Of a stretch of DNA of 64,000 nt, positions 33,896-42,052 are shown piece after piece. A program made the translations under genes and the position numbers. Under the pieces are notes generated by a model, which did no database searches, had not been told where the DNA came from, and saw only the letters and a program-made list of their open reading frames with translations. The DNA lies in the NCBI GenBank assembly GCA_947383145.1, contig CANDCH010000008.1, forward strand, positions 32,539 through 96,538. Direction: 5' to 3'. This DNA comes from an uncultured bacterium. GTDB taxonomy: Bacteria; Bacillota; Clostridia; Oscillospirales; Oscillospiraceae. Each line of letters opens with the position of its first letter. Within the stretch, counting starts at the first letter, position 1.

Positions 33896-33924
33896 ATGAT
33901 ACCACAGGTTCCGCCGGATTGCAA
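33896..33924 (-). promoter_or_regulatory. secG promoter
   Basis: On the minus strand TTGCAA (33919-33924), 17-nt spacer, TATCAT (33896-33901), about 65 nt before the secG start. Same -35 hexamer as the aroF and nifJ promoters. Confidence 0.65.
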
Positions 33925-33959
33925 GGGTTTATTTCACAAAGGAGGGCGAATTCCGGCCC

Positions 33960-35447
33960 TCACTTGTGGTAGAGCTGGCTGCCCTGGTAGCGGGGGGTGC
34001 AGGTGAGGCGCAGGCCCAGCTTGGAATAGGTGGAGCTGTCGGCGGCGGTGAGGATGACGGAGGAGTGGGCCTCGCAGTCCCGGAGCTTGTCCAGGCTGTC
34101 CAGGGCCCGGGCGGCCAGGGGGACGGTGGCGGTGGAGATGGCCAGGGCGATGAGCGCCTCGTCGCTGTGGAGGCGGGGGTTGCGGCTGCCCAGGTGGCCG
34201 GTTTTCAGGGCCTGGATGGGCTCGATGGCCTCCCGGGAGATGAGGTGGGTTTTCCGGTGGATGCCCGCCAGCGCCTTCAGCGCGTTGAGCAGGGCGGAGG
34301 CCGCCGCCCCCATCAGATCGGAGGTCTTGCCCGTGACCACCGTGCCGTCGGGCAGCCGGATGGCGGCGGCGGGCTCCCCGGTCTGCTCCGCCTTGTCCTC
34401 GGCGGCGGCGATGACGGGCCGCAGCCCGGGGTCCGCCTGGGCCTGCTTCATTAGCAGCTCCAGTTTGTACACGATCTCGTCGCTGCCCTGGCCCCGGCGG
34501 CGGTCGCACAGGGCGGCGTAGTACCGCCGGACGATCTCCTGCCGGGCGGCGGCGCACACCGCCCCGTCGTCCACGATGCAGCGGCCCGCCATGTTCACCC
34601 CCATGTCGGTGGGGGATTTGTAGGGGCTGTCCCCCATGATCTCCCGGAACATGGCCTGGAGCACCGGGAACACCTCCACGTCCCGGTTGTAGTTCACCGT
34701 GGTCTCCCCGTAGGCCTGGAGGTGGAAGGGGTCGATCATGTTCACGTCGTTCAGGTCGGCGGTGGCCGCCTCATAGGCCAGGTTCACCGGGTGCTTCAGG
34801 GGCAGGTTCCAGATGGGGAAGGTCTCGAACTTGGCGTAGCCCGCCCGGACGCCCCGGATGTGGTGGTGGTACAGCTGGGACAGGCAGGTGGCCATTTTGC
34901 CCGAGCCGGGGCCGGGGGCGGTGACCACCACCAGGGGGCGGGAGGTCTCGATATAGTCGTTGCGGCCGAAGCCCTCCCCGGACACAATGCGCTCCACGTC
35001 GTGGGGATAGCCGGGGATGGGGTAGTGGAGGTATACCTTCACCCCCAGGTCCTCCAGCCGCCGCTTGAACAGGTCCGCCGCGCTCTGCCCGGCGTACTGG
35101 GTCACGGTCACGCTGCCCACGTACAGCCCCTTGCCCCGGAAGGTGTCGATGAGGCGGAGCACGTCCTCGTCATAGGTGATGCCCAGGTCGCCCCGCACCT
35201 TGTTCTGCTGGATGTCGGCGGCGTTGATGACCACCACGATCTCCACGCTCTCCCGCAGCTCCAGAAGCATTCGGATTTTGCTGTCCGGGGCGAAGCCGGG
35301 CAGCACCCGGGCGGCGTGGTAGTCGTCGAACAGCTTGCCGCCGAACTCCAGGTACAGCTTGCCGCCGAACTGGGCGATGCGCTCCCGGATGCGGGCGGAC
35401 TGGGTGTCCAGGTATTTTTGATTGTCGAACCCGATGTGGTTTGCCAT
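33960..35447 (-). CDS. DUF1846 protein
   Basis: A 495-aa cytoplasmic protein matching the DUF1846 family found across Firmicutes: IGFDNQKYLDTQSARIRERI at the N-terminus, VTAPGPGSGKMATCLSQLYHH (a P-loop-like glycine/lysine stretch, about residue 180), HPVNLAYEAATADLNDVNMIDPFH and NYNRDVEVFP. Structures exist from structural genomics but the biochemical role is not established. ATG 35447 begins the conserved block, although no strong ribosome site precedes it; an in-frame ATG 36 nt upstream sits right after GAGAGGGGG. Confidence 0.87.
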   Translation of the reverse strand: MANHIGFDNQKYLDTQSARIRERIAQFGGKLYLEFGGKLFDDYHAARVLPGFAPDSKIRMLLELRESVEIVVVINAADIQQNKVRGDLGITYDEDVLRLIDTFRGKGLYVGSVTVTQYAGQSAADLFKRRLEDLGVKVYLHYPIPGYPHDVERIVSGEGFGRNDYIETSRPLVVVTAPGPGSGKMATCLSQLYHHHIRGVRAGYAKFETFPIWNLPLKHPVNLAYEAATADLNDVNMIDPFHLQAYGETTVNYNRDVEVFPVLQAMFREIMGDSPYKSPTDMGVNMAGRCIVDDGAVCAAARQEIVRRYYAALCDRRRGQGSDEIVYKLELLMKQAQADPGLRPVIAAAEDKAEQTGEPAAAIRLPDGTVVTGKTSDLMGAAASALLNALKALAGIHRKTHLISREAIEPIQALKTGHLGSRNPRLHSDEALIALAISTATVPLAARALDSLDKLRDCEAHSSVILTAADSSTYSKLGLRLTCTPRYQGSQLYHK

Positions 35448-35575
35448 AAAATTTTGGGGCCGCGGCTCAAAACACGGCCCCATCCCCCTCTCGCTTCGCG
35501 TTGCGTTCCCTGCCCAGATTTTAGCACAATTTGGGACGGGGGGCAAGGGGCATTTGACGCCGGCGCGTCTTGCCC

Positions 35576-35604
35576 TTGACAGCGCCCGCCGGTCCCTGTA
35601 AAAT
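35576..35604 (+). promoter_or_regulatory. thiI promoter
   Basis: Consensus TTGACA (35576-35581), 17-nt spacer, TAAAAT (35599-35604), 33 nt before the thiI ATG. Confidence 0.85.
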
Positions 35605-35637
35605 AGGGGAAAAATTCATCAGAAAGCCAGGGATAGT

Positions 35638-36810
35638 ATGGGAGAGATCATCCTGCTCAAGCAGGGAGAGATGGTGCTCAAGGGCCTCAACCGCCGGGGC
35701 TTTGAGGAGAAGCTCATGGGCAACGCCAAGCGGCGGCTGAAAAAGTACGGCGCGTTCAAGGTGTACACCCGGCAGTCCACCACCTATGTGGAGCCGCTGG
35801 ATGAAAACGCCGACTTCGAGGGGGCCTGGGAGGCCATGGGAAAGCTGTTCGGGGCGGTGGGGGTGTGCCGGGCCAGGGCCTGCCCCAAGGACAAGGACGC
35901 CATTGTGCGGTGCGCGGCGGACTACCTGGGGGACAAGCTGGCCGCCGCCCGGTCCTTCAAGGTGGAGTCCAAGCGGGCGGACAAGACCTTCCCCATGACC
36001 TCCATCCAGCTGTCCCAGTACGTGGGCGGGGAGCTCCACGACCGCTTCCCCCACCTCGCGGCGGATATGCACCATCCCGCGCTCACCGTCCACGTGGAGG
36101 TGCGGGATTTTGACGCCTATGTGCACGCCGACCCGGAGCCGGGGGCGGGGGGACTTCCCGTGGGCATGGGGGGCAGGGCGCTGTCCCTGCTGTCCGGGGG
36201 GATCGACTCGCCGGTGGCCTCCTGGATGATCGCCAAGCGGGGGGTCATCGTGGACATGATCCACTACTACTCCTATCCCTACACCTCCCCGGAGGCCAAA
36301 GAAAAGGTGCTGGAGCTGGCCCGCCTGCTGGTGCCCTACACCGGCAAGCAGTGCGTCCACGTGGTGCCCTTTACCAAAATCCAGGAGGAGCTGCGCCGGT
36401 CCTGCCCCGAGGAGCTGTTCACCATCCTCATGCGGCGGTTCATGATGCGCATCGCCTGCCGGGTGGCCTCGATGCACGGCATCCAGGCCCTGGTGACGGG
36501 GGAGTCGGTGGGCCAGGTGGCCAGTCAGACCCTGGACGCCATGGTGTGCACCGACGGGGTGTGCACCGTCCCCGTCCTGCGGCCCCTGGTGGGGATGGAC
36601 AAGGAGGAGATCGTCCGGATTTCCCGGAGGATCGGCACCTTTGACACCTCCATCCTGCCCTATGAGGATTGCTGCACCGTGTTCACCCCCAAGCATCCCC
36701 GGACCAAGCCGAAGCCCGAGGAGCTGGAGGCCGCCGAGGCCGCGCTGGATGTGAACGGCCTGGTGGAGGAGGCCGTGGCCGGCATTGAGCGGGTCATGCT
36801 GGACCTGTGA
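35638..36810 (+). CDS. thiI: tRNA uridine 4-sulfurtransferase
   Basis: A 390-aa enzyme that adenylates and thiolates U8 of tRNA and may feed sulfur to thiamine synthesis. It has an N-terminal ferredoxin-like region and THUMP domain (to about residue 165), then a PP-loop pyrophosphatase domain with SGGIDSPVASWM (about residue 184), GESVGQVASQT and the C-terminal EDCCTVFTPKHP. It lacks the rhodanese domain of the E. coli enzyme, as usual in Firmicutes, so a separate cysteine desulfurase must supply sulfur. The ribosome site is weak. Confidence 0.95.
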   Translation: MGEIILLKQGEMVLKGLNRRGFEEKLMGNAKRRLKKYGAFKVYTRQSTTYVEPLDENADFEGAWEAMGKLFGAVGVCRARACPKDKDAIVRCAADYLGDKLAAARSFKVESKRADKTFPMTSIQLSQYVGGELHDRFPHLAADMHHPALTVHVEVRDFDAYVHADPEPGAGGLPVGMGGRALSLLSGGIDSPVASWMIAKRGVIVDMIHYYSYPYTSPEAKEKVLELARLLVPYTGKQCVHVVPFTKIQEELRRSCPEELFTILMRRFMMRIACRVASMHGIQALVTGESVGQVASQTLDAMVCTDGVCTVPVLRPLVGMDKEEIVRISRRIGTFDTSILPYEDCCTVFTPKHPRTKPKPEELEAAEAALDVNGLVEEAVAGIERVMLDL

Positions 36811-36828
36811 CCGCGCCTGAGAAAACGC

Positions 36829-36856
36829 AGCGCCCGCCCTATACGGGGCGGGCGTT
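36829..36856 (+). terminator. Terminator after thiI
   Basis: A GC-rich hairpin (CGCCCGCCC 36831-36839 paired with GGGCGGGCG around 36846-36854) followed by TTCTTGG. It lies in the short gap before the convergent stalk-domain gene and may serve both. Confidence 0.7.
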
Positions 36857-36909
36857 CTTGGCGTCCGGCCGCGCCGCGCCTCCGGCCTGGGGCGCCGCGG
36901 GGGCGGAGG

Positions 36910-38055
36910 TCACCCCGGGGACAGCGCGGGGGCCGTGGGCAGGTAGATCTGGCACGCCTCCTCCTCCATGGCGTTCAGCGCCGCGCGCAGGAAGGCCGCC
37001 CCGCCGGGGCCGCAGGACAGCTCCACGCGGTTGACGCGGCGGGGGTCCAGGCCCCGGACCAGCGCCGCCCCGGAGGAGTGGTCCCCGCCCCGGACGGTTG
37101 GGGCCCACAGCGCGCAGCCCGCCTGGGCCAGGGCCTCCCGGCCCTCCTTGTCCAGGGCGTCCGCCCCGGCGATCAGGGCGTTGTACCGGGCGGCGGCGGC
37201 CAGCGCCGCCCTGCCCTCCTCCGCCTGGGCCAGGCAGGCGGGGCCGTCCTCCCCGGACAGGGCCAGACCCACCGTGTGGCCCGCCCCCACCAGGCGGCGG
37301 ATCAGCCCGTCCTGGGCCTGGGCCTCCCCGGGGGAGAACAGGAACAGCGCCCGCAGGCCCCGGCCCTCCAGAAGGCGGGCGCAGTCCTCCGCCTCCGCCC
37401 CCCAGCGCAGGGCCAGGTACAGCTCCGCGCCGCTGGGCTCCTGGGAGGCCGTGGGCTCCTCGCTGGAGGGAGGGGGCTCGTCTCCGCTCCCTCCTCCGGC
37501 GGCCAGGTACCGCTGGAGGTTGGCGGACAGCAGGTTGTCCGCCGCGTCCACAAAGTCCCGGTCGCTGTGGATGGCGGCGGGGCTGGTCACCCGGATCAGG
37601 GTGCCGTAGGGGGTGCGGGGGCGGGTGCAGGCGATGCCGCCGAAATACTCGCACACCCAGTCGATGGGCAGAAACACGGTGGAGTTGCGCACCATAGCCC
37701 GGGCGGACACGGTCCCGCCGTCCCGGTCCTGGGCGGTGCCCGCCTGGAGGTCGAAGGTGACGGCCTTCTGCCCGTCGGTGACCAGCACCGTGCGCTTGGT
37801 GGTGCTGTACATGGCGTTTACCCCCAGGTTGATGCCGCTGTCCAGATAGGACAGCATGGTGTAGGGCACGTACAGCACCCCGCCCACCGTGCGGGGCATG
37901 TTGTCCGCCGTGGTCTCCAGAACCCGGTCGTTCACCGCCATCAGGTTCACATCGTCCGCGGCGGAGACGGCGGAGGCCGACAGAATCAGCACCCCCGCCA
38001 GCACCAGAGCGCACAGGGCCAGCGCCGCCAGCGTGATCTTTTCCCAGGGCTTCAT
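36910..38055 (-). CDS. Secreted protein with copper-amine-oxidase-type stalk domain
   Basis: A 381-aa exported protein. Signal or anchor helix at about residues 8-32; residues about 36-170 carry two copies of the stalk (Cu_amine_oxidN1-like) motif (VNDRVLETTADNMPRTVGGVLYVPY and TVFLPIDWVCEYFGG, quoted by parts). A Gly/Ser/Pro/Glu linker follows (about 188-210). The C-terminal domain (about 211-365) has ALFLFSPGE, LVGAGHTVGLAL and PTVRGGDHSS, reminiscent of a degenerate polysaccharide-deacetylase (NodB) fold without the metal triad. An extracellular role is likely; the activity is unknown. It starts 13 nt after cinA. Confidence 0.75.
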   Translation of the reverse strand: MKPWEKITLAALALCALVLAGVLILSASAVSAADDVNLMAVNDRVLETTADNMPRTVGGVLYVPYTMLSYLDSGINLGVNAMYSTTKRTVLVTDGQKAVTFDLQAGTAQDRDGGTVSARAMVRNSTVFLPIDWVCEYFGGIACTRPRTPYGTLIRVTSPAAIHSDRDFVDAADNLLSANLQRYLAAGGGSGDEPPPSSEEPTASQEPSGAELYLALRWGAEAEDCARLLEGRGLRALFLFSPGEAQAQDGLIRRLVGAGHTVGLALSGEDGPACLAQAEEGRAALAAAARYNALIAGADALDKEGREALAQAGCALWAPTVRGGDHSSGAALVRGLDPRRVNRVELSCGPGGAAFLRAALNAMEEEACQIYLPTAPALSPG

Positions 38056-38068
38056 GCGCGCCTCCTTT

Positions 38069-39358
38069 TCAATCGGTCCAGCCCCGCTGGACGTCCCGCC
38101 CCGCGGGGTCCAGCCCCGCCAGCCAGCGGCGGGCCATGTCCAGGGCGTGGTTGGCGGCCAGGGTGCGGATGCGGTCCCGCCGGGCCCCGGGGGAGGCCAG
38201 ATTCAGCTTTTTCACCCAGCAGCCGTCCGGGGCGGCCAGGGCGGTGTACACCAGGCCCACCGGATTGCCCCGGTCGTCGGGGTCGGGCCCCGCCACCCCC
38301 GTGGCGGACACCGCCAGACCGCACCCCAGGACCCTCCTGGCCCCCCGGGCCATCTGCTCCGCCACCCCGGCGCACACCGGGCCCTGTTCGTCCAGCAGGG
38401 CCTGGGATACCCCCAGGGTCCCCGCCTTCACCTCGCAGTGGTAGCTCACCACGCCGCCCTTGAAGGCCGACGCCGCCCCCGGCACGTCGGTGAGCCGCTT
38501 GGCGATGAGCCCGCCGGTGCAGCTCTCCGCCGTGCCCAGGGTGAGGCCCCGCGCCCGGGCCCCCTCCAGCACCACCTGCTCCAGGCCGGACACGTCCGCG
38601 CCGTAAACCAGATCTCCCAGAAGGGCGCGGACCTCCGCCTCCACCGGGGCGATGAGGGCGTCCGCCGCCTCCGGCGTGTCCGCCTTGGCGGTGACGCGCA
38701 GCTCCACCTCCCCCTCCTTGGCGTAGGGGGCCAGGGTGGGGTTGGACAGCCGGTTCATCCGGTCCCGGAGGAGGGCCTCCACCGCCGACTCCCCCAGCCC
38801 GAACACCCGCAGGGTGCGGGAGCGGATGACCCCCTCGCTCAGCCGGGCCAGCCAGGGCGCGGCCCGTTCCAGGAACATGGGCAGGCACTCGCTGGGCGGG
38901 CCGGGGAGCATGACCACATAGGTCCCTCCCGCCTCAAAGGCGCAGCCGGGGGCGGTGCCCCAGGCGTTGTCCAGGATATCGCAGCCCTCCGGCAGGCAGG
39001 CCTGCTGGAGGTTGTTGTCCGTCATCTCTTTACCCATGCGGGCGAAATAGGCCCGGATGGCTTCGGCGCACTCCGGGTGGAACACCAGCCGCCTTCCGAA
39101 GCACTCCGCCAGGACCTGCTTGGTCAGGTCGTCGCAGGTGGGGCCCAGCCCCCCGGTGGTGACGATCACATCCGCCCGGGTCCGGGCCAGCTCCACCGCC
39201 GCCCGCAGCCGCCCCGGGTTGTCCCCCACCACCGAGTGGTACAGCACGTTCAGCCCCAGGCCGGACAGCTCCCGGCTGAGGGCCTGGGCGTCGGAGTTGA
39301 CGATATTGCCCAGCAGCAGCTCGGTGCCCACCGACAGAATTTCCACGGTATGGCTCAT
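38069..39358 (-). CDS. cinA: CinA-family protein (competence/damage-inducible; NMN deamidase domain)
   Basis: A 429-aa two-domain protein. The N-terminal MoCF/COG1058 domain (SVGTELLLGNIVNSDAQ, TTGGLGPTCDDLTKQ) hydrolyses ADP-ribose-type compounds in characterised relatives. The C-terminal PncC domain (TAESCTGGLIAKRLTDVPGAS, VSATGVAGP) deamidates nicotinamide mononucleotide in the pyridine nucleotide cycle. ATG 39358 is preceded by AAGGAGG. In many Firmicutes cinA precedes recA; here it is followed by a secreted protein gene. Confidence 0.93.
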   Translation of the reverse strand: MSHTVEILSVGTELLLGNIVNSDAQALSRELSGLGLNVLYHSVVGDNPGRLRAAVELARTRADVIVTTGGLGPTCDDLTKQVLAECFGRRLVFHPECAEAIRAYFARMGKEMTDNNLQQACLPEGCDILDNAWGTAPGCAFEAGGTYVVMLPGPPSECLPMFLERAAPWLARLSEGVIRSRTLRVFGLGESAVEALLRDRMNRLSNPTLAPYAKEGEVELRVTAKADTPEAADALIAPVEAEVRALLGDLVYGADVSGLEQVVLEGARARGLTLGTAESCTGGLIAKRLTDVPGAASAFKGGVVSYHCEVKAGTLGVSQALLDEQGPVCAGVAEQMARGARRVLGCGLAVSATGVAGPDPDDRGNPVGLVYTALAAPDGCWVKKLNLASPGARRDRIRTLAANHALDMARRWLAGLDPAGRDVQRGWTD

Positions 39359-39390
39359 GAAACCGCCTCCTTGCCAGCGTAGTATGCCCT

Positions 39391-39419
39391 ATTTTAATCC
39401 CCCGCGGATACCCTGTCAA
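39391..39419 (-). promoter_or_regulatory. cinA promoter
   Basis: On the minus strand TTGACA (39414-39419), 17-nt spacer, TAAAAT (39391-39396), 32 nt before the start codon. Confidence 0.8.
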
Positions 39420-39457
39420 GAAAAAGGGAGGGCTTTCCTGTTTTCGGAAAATGCGGC

Positions 39458-39487
39458 TTGTGTTTCCCCATGGAGTTGTGCTATAAT
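39458..39487 (+). promoter_or_regulatory. Promoter of the c-di-GMP signalling operon
   Basis: TTGTGT (39458-39463), 18-nt spacer, perfect TATAAT (39482-39487). The untranslated leader to 39581 is about 90 nt, GC-rich; no known riboswitch motif was recognised in it. Confidence 0.65.
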
Positions 39488-39581
39488 ACCGTTAATGTGC
39501 AGTCCTGTGCCCTGCCGCCCGGACGGGGAGAGGCGCACGGCCATTTGCGTGAAGTTAAGGGGATGTGTGCCTTTGGAGAGA

Positions 39582-41690
39582 ATGACCGACAAGCAGAGAA
39601 TCCTGATTGTGGACGACTCGGAGATGAACCGCTCCATTCTGGCGGGGATGCTGGAGGAGGAGTACGACATTCTGGAGGCGGAGAACGGCAGCGAGGGAAT
39701 GGCCATGCTGCAAAAGCACGGCACCGGCATTTCGCTGGTGCTGCTGGACATCGTGATGCCGGTGATGGACGGCTTCGGCGTGCTCAACGCCATGAACAAA
39801 TATCATTGGATCGAGGACATCCCGGTGATTATGATCTCGGCGGAGCGGGGGTCGGGGCACATCGAACGGGCCTTTGAGCTGGGGGTCATCGACTTCATCA
39901 GCCGGCCCTTCGACTCCCGCATCGTCCACCGCCGGGTGGTGAACACCATCCTGCTGTACGCCAAGCAGAAGAAGCTGGCGGGCATGGTGGCGGAGCAGAT
40001 CTTTGAAAAAGAGCACAACAGCAGCCTGATGATCGACATACTCAGCCACATCGTGGAGTTTCGCAACGGCGAGAGCGGCCTCCACGTCCGGCACGTCCAT
40101 ACCCTGACGGAGATCATGCTGCGGACCCTGACCCAGAAGACGGACCGCTACCGCCTGTCCGAGGCGGACATATCCATCATCAGCACCGCCTCCGCCCTCC
40201 ACGACATCGGCAAAATCGCCATCCCGGAGGAGATTCTCAACAAGCCGGGCCGGTTTACCCCGGAGGAGTTCGAGATCATGAAAACCCACTCCATGGTGGG
40301 CGCGGAAATGCTCAAGGACCTGCCCGCCTATCAGGAGGAGCCGCTGGTGCGGGCGGCCTATGAGATCTGCCGCTGGCACCACGAGCGCTGGGACGGCCGG
40401 GGCTATCCCGACGGGCTGAGGGAGGACGAGATTCCCATATCCGCCCAGATCGTGGCGCTGGCCGACGTGTACGACGCGCTGACCTCCGAGCGGGTGTATA
40501 AGCCCGCCTTTACCCATGAGCAGGCGGTGGATATGATCCTCAACGGGAAGTGCGGCACCTTCAACCCCATGGTGATGGACTGCCTGCGGGACTGCGCCGA
40601 CCAGATTGTGGAGGAGCTCAGCGGCGACAGCCTCCAGCGGCGCAGCCAGCGGGAGATGCAGAACGTGGCCCGGGAGCTCCACAAGCACAAGGAGCTCACC
40701 GCCTCCGAGCGGACGCTGGAGCTTCTGGAGCACGAGCGGATGAAGTACAGCTTCTTCGCCTCCCTCACGGAGGAGATTCAGTTCGAGTACACCCTCAACC
40801 CGCCCTCCCTGCTTCTGAGCACCTGGGGCGCGGAGAAGCTGGGCCTGCCGGAGGCGCTGATGGACCCCTATCAGGACGAGCTGGCCAACGCCATCATCCT
40901 CGTCCGGGACCGGGACAACCTGGCCGACGCCCTCCACTCCACCACCCCCGGAAACCCCGTGGTGCAGTACGACTGCAAGCTGAACGTGGGGGGGGAGGAG
41001 CGGTGGCACCGGATCATCGCCCGGGCCTCCTGGTCCTCCGAGGAGCCCCCCAGGTACTGCGGCTGCATCGGAAAGGCCATGGACATCCACTCCTCCCGCC
41101 TCCACCTGGAGCAGCTGGAGCAGCAGGCCTCCCACGACGGACTCACCGGCCTGCTCAACCAGGCCTACGCCAAGAAACGGGTCCGCCAGCGGCTGGAGGA
41201 CCGGCCCGGCGGCCGCTACGCCCTGGCCATCCTGGATTTGGACAACTTCAAGCAGGCCAACGATACCTACGGGCATATGTTCGGCGACCAGGTGCTGAAG
41301 TTTGTGGCCGACCGCCTGCGCCACAGCATTCGGGGCGGCGACATCGCCGCCCGGGTGGGCGGGGACGAGTTCCTCATCTTCCTGGAGTACAAAACCGACC
41401 TGGAGTCCACCATCAAGGGCGTGTATGAGCGGCTGTCCGGCGGCTGCTATGAGAAGTTTCCCATCTCCGCCAGCATGGGCGTGGCCAGCGCCGAGGCGGT
41501 GGGCACGGATTACGACGCGCTGTTCCGCTGCGCGGACCAGGCGCTTTACATGGTGAAAAAGCACGGCAAGGGGCATTACCGTTATTATCACGAGGAAAAC
41601 GATCAGATGGACCGGGCCATTTCGGCGGTGTCCCCCATCGACGGGGCGGACGGCGCCGGGGCGGCCCGCCGGGAGGAGGCAGACACATGA
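39582..41690 (+). CDS. Response regulator with both HD-GYP and GGDEF domains
   Basis: A 702-aa protein: receiver domain (residues 1-125; Asp11/Asp12, phospho-acceptor Asp56), HD-GYP phosphodiesterase (about 145-330; HD at 207-208, HHE 266-268, GYP 274-276), a PAS-like segment (about 380-510) and a C-terminal diguanylate cyclase with intact GGDEF (593-597) and an RGGD inhibitory site 5 residues before it. It could both make and degrade cyclic di-GMP. The usual receiver lysine is Arg (ISRPF). ATG 39582 has a close GGAG; a TTG 9 nt earlier is an alternative start. Partners are the Hpt protein and hybrid kinase encoded next. Confidence 0.9.
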   Translation: MTDKQRILIVDDSEMNRSILAGMLEEEYDILEAENGSEGMAMLQKHGTGISLVLLDIVMPVMDGFGVLNAMNKYHWIEDIPVIMISAERGSGHIERAFELGVIDFISRPFDSRIVHRRVVNTILLYAKQKKLAGMVAEQIFEKEHNSSLMIDILSHIVEFRNGESGLHVRHVHTLTEIMLRTLTQKTDRYRLSEADISIISTASALHDIGKIAIPEEILNKPGRFTPEEFEIMKTHSMVGAEMLKDLPAYQEEPLVRAAYEICRWHHERWDGRGYPDGLREDEIPISAQIVALADVYDALTSERVYKPAFTHEQAVDMILNGKCGTFNPMVMDCLRDCADQIVEELSGDSLQRRSQREMQNVARELHKHKELTASERTLELLEHERMKYSFFASLTEEIQFEYTLNPPSLLLSTWGAEKLGLPEALMDPYQDELANAIILVRDRDNLADALHSTTPGNPVVQYDCKLNVGGEERWHRIIARASWSSEEPPRYCGCIGKAMDIHSSRLHLEQLEQQASHDGLTGLLNQAYAKKRVRQRLEDRPGGRYALAILDLDNFKQANDTYGHMFGDQVLKFVADRLRHSIRGGDIAARVGGDEFLIFLEYKTDLESTIKGVYERLSGGCYEKFPISASMGVASAEAVGTDYDALFRCADQALYMVKKHGKGHYRYYHEENDQMDRAISAVSPIDGADGAGAARREEADT

Positions 41691-42052
41691 CGCTGAAGGA
41701 ATGCTACGCCGCGCTGGGCGGCAATTATGACGACGTGCTGGGGCGGCTGCCCGAGCGGCTGGTGCAGAAGTTTGTTTTGAAGTTCCTCAACGACGGGAGC
41801 TACGACTTGCTGTGCCGCTCGCTGGAGGCGGGCGACCGGGGAGAGGCGTTCCGGGCGGCCCACACCATCAAGGGCGTGTGCGCGAACCTGGGCTTCGACG
41901 CCCTTCTGGAGTCCAGCGAGAAGCTCACCGAGGCCCTGCGGGACGGCGCGCCCCCCCAGCCGGGAGAGGAGGAGCTGATCCGGCGGGTGGGGGAGGATTA
42001 CCGGCGCACCGTCCAGGCGATTCAGGCCTACCAGGGGGCGCTGGGGGCATGA
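41687..42052 (+). CDS. Histidine phosphotransfer (Hpt) protein
   Basis: A 121-aa helical protein with the Hpt signature AAHTIKGVCANLGF, phospho-acceptor His59. It would shuttle phosphate between the hybrid kinase receiver domains and the REC domain of the upstream HD-GYP/GGDEF protein. It overlaps both neighbours by 4 nt (ATGA at each end), so the three proteins are probably made in fixed proportion. Confidence 0.9.
   Translation: MTLKECYAALGGNYDDVLGRLPERLVQKFVLKFLNDGSYDLLCRSLEAGDRGEAFRAAHTIKGVCANLGFDALLESSEKLTEALRDGAPPQPGEEELIRRVGEDYRRTVQAIQAYQGALGA

Noticed and set aside
40869-41158. Overlapping minus-strand frame within the GGDEF gene
   Set aside because: Shadow frame rich in Ser/Arg with no ribosome site or homology; the plus-strand gene is certain.
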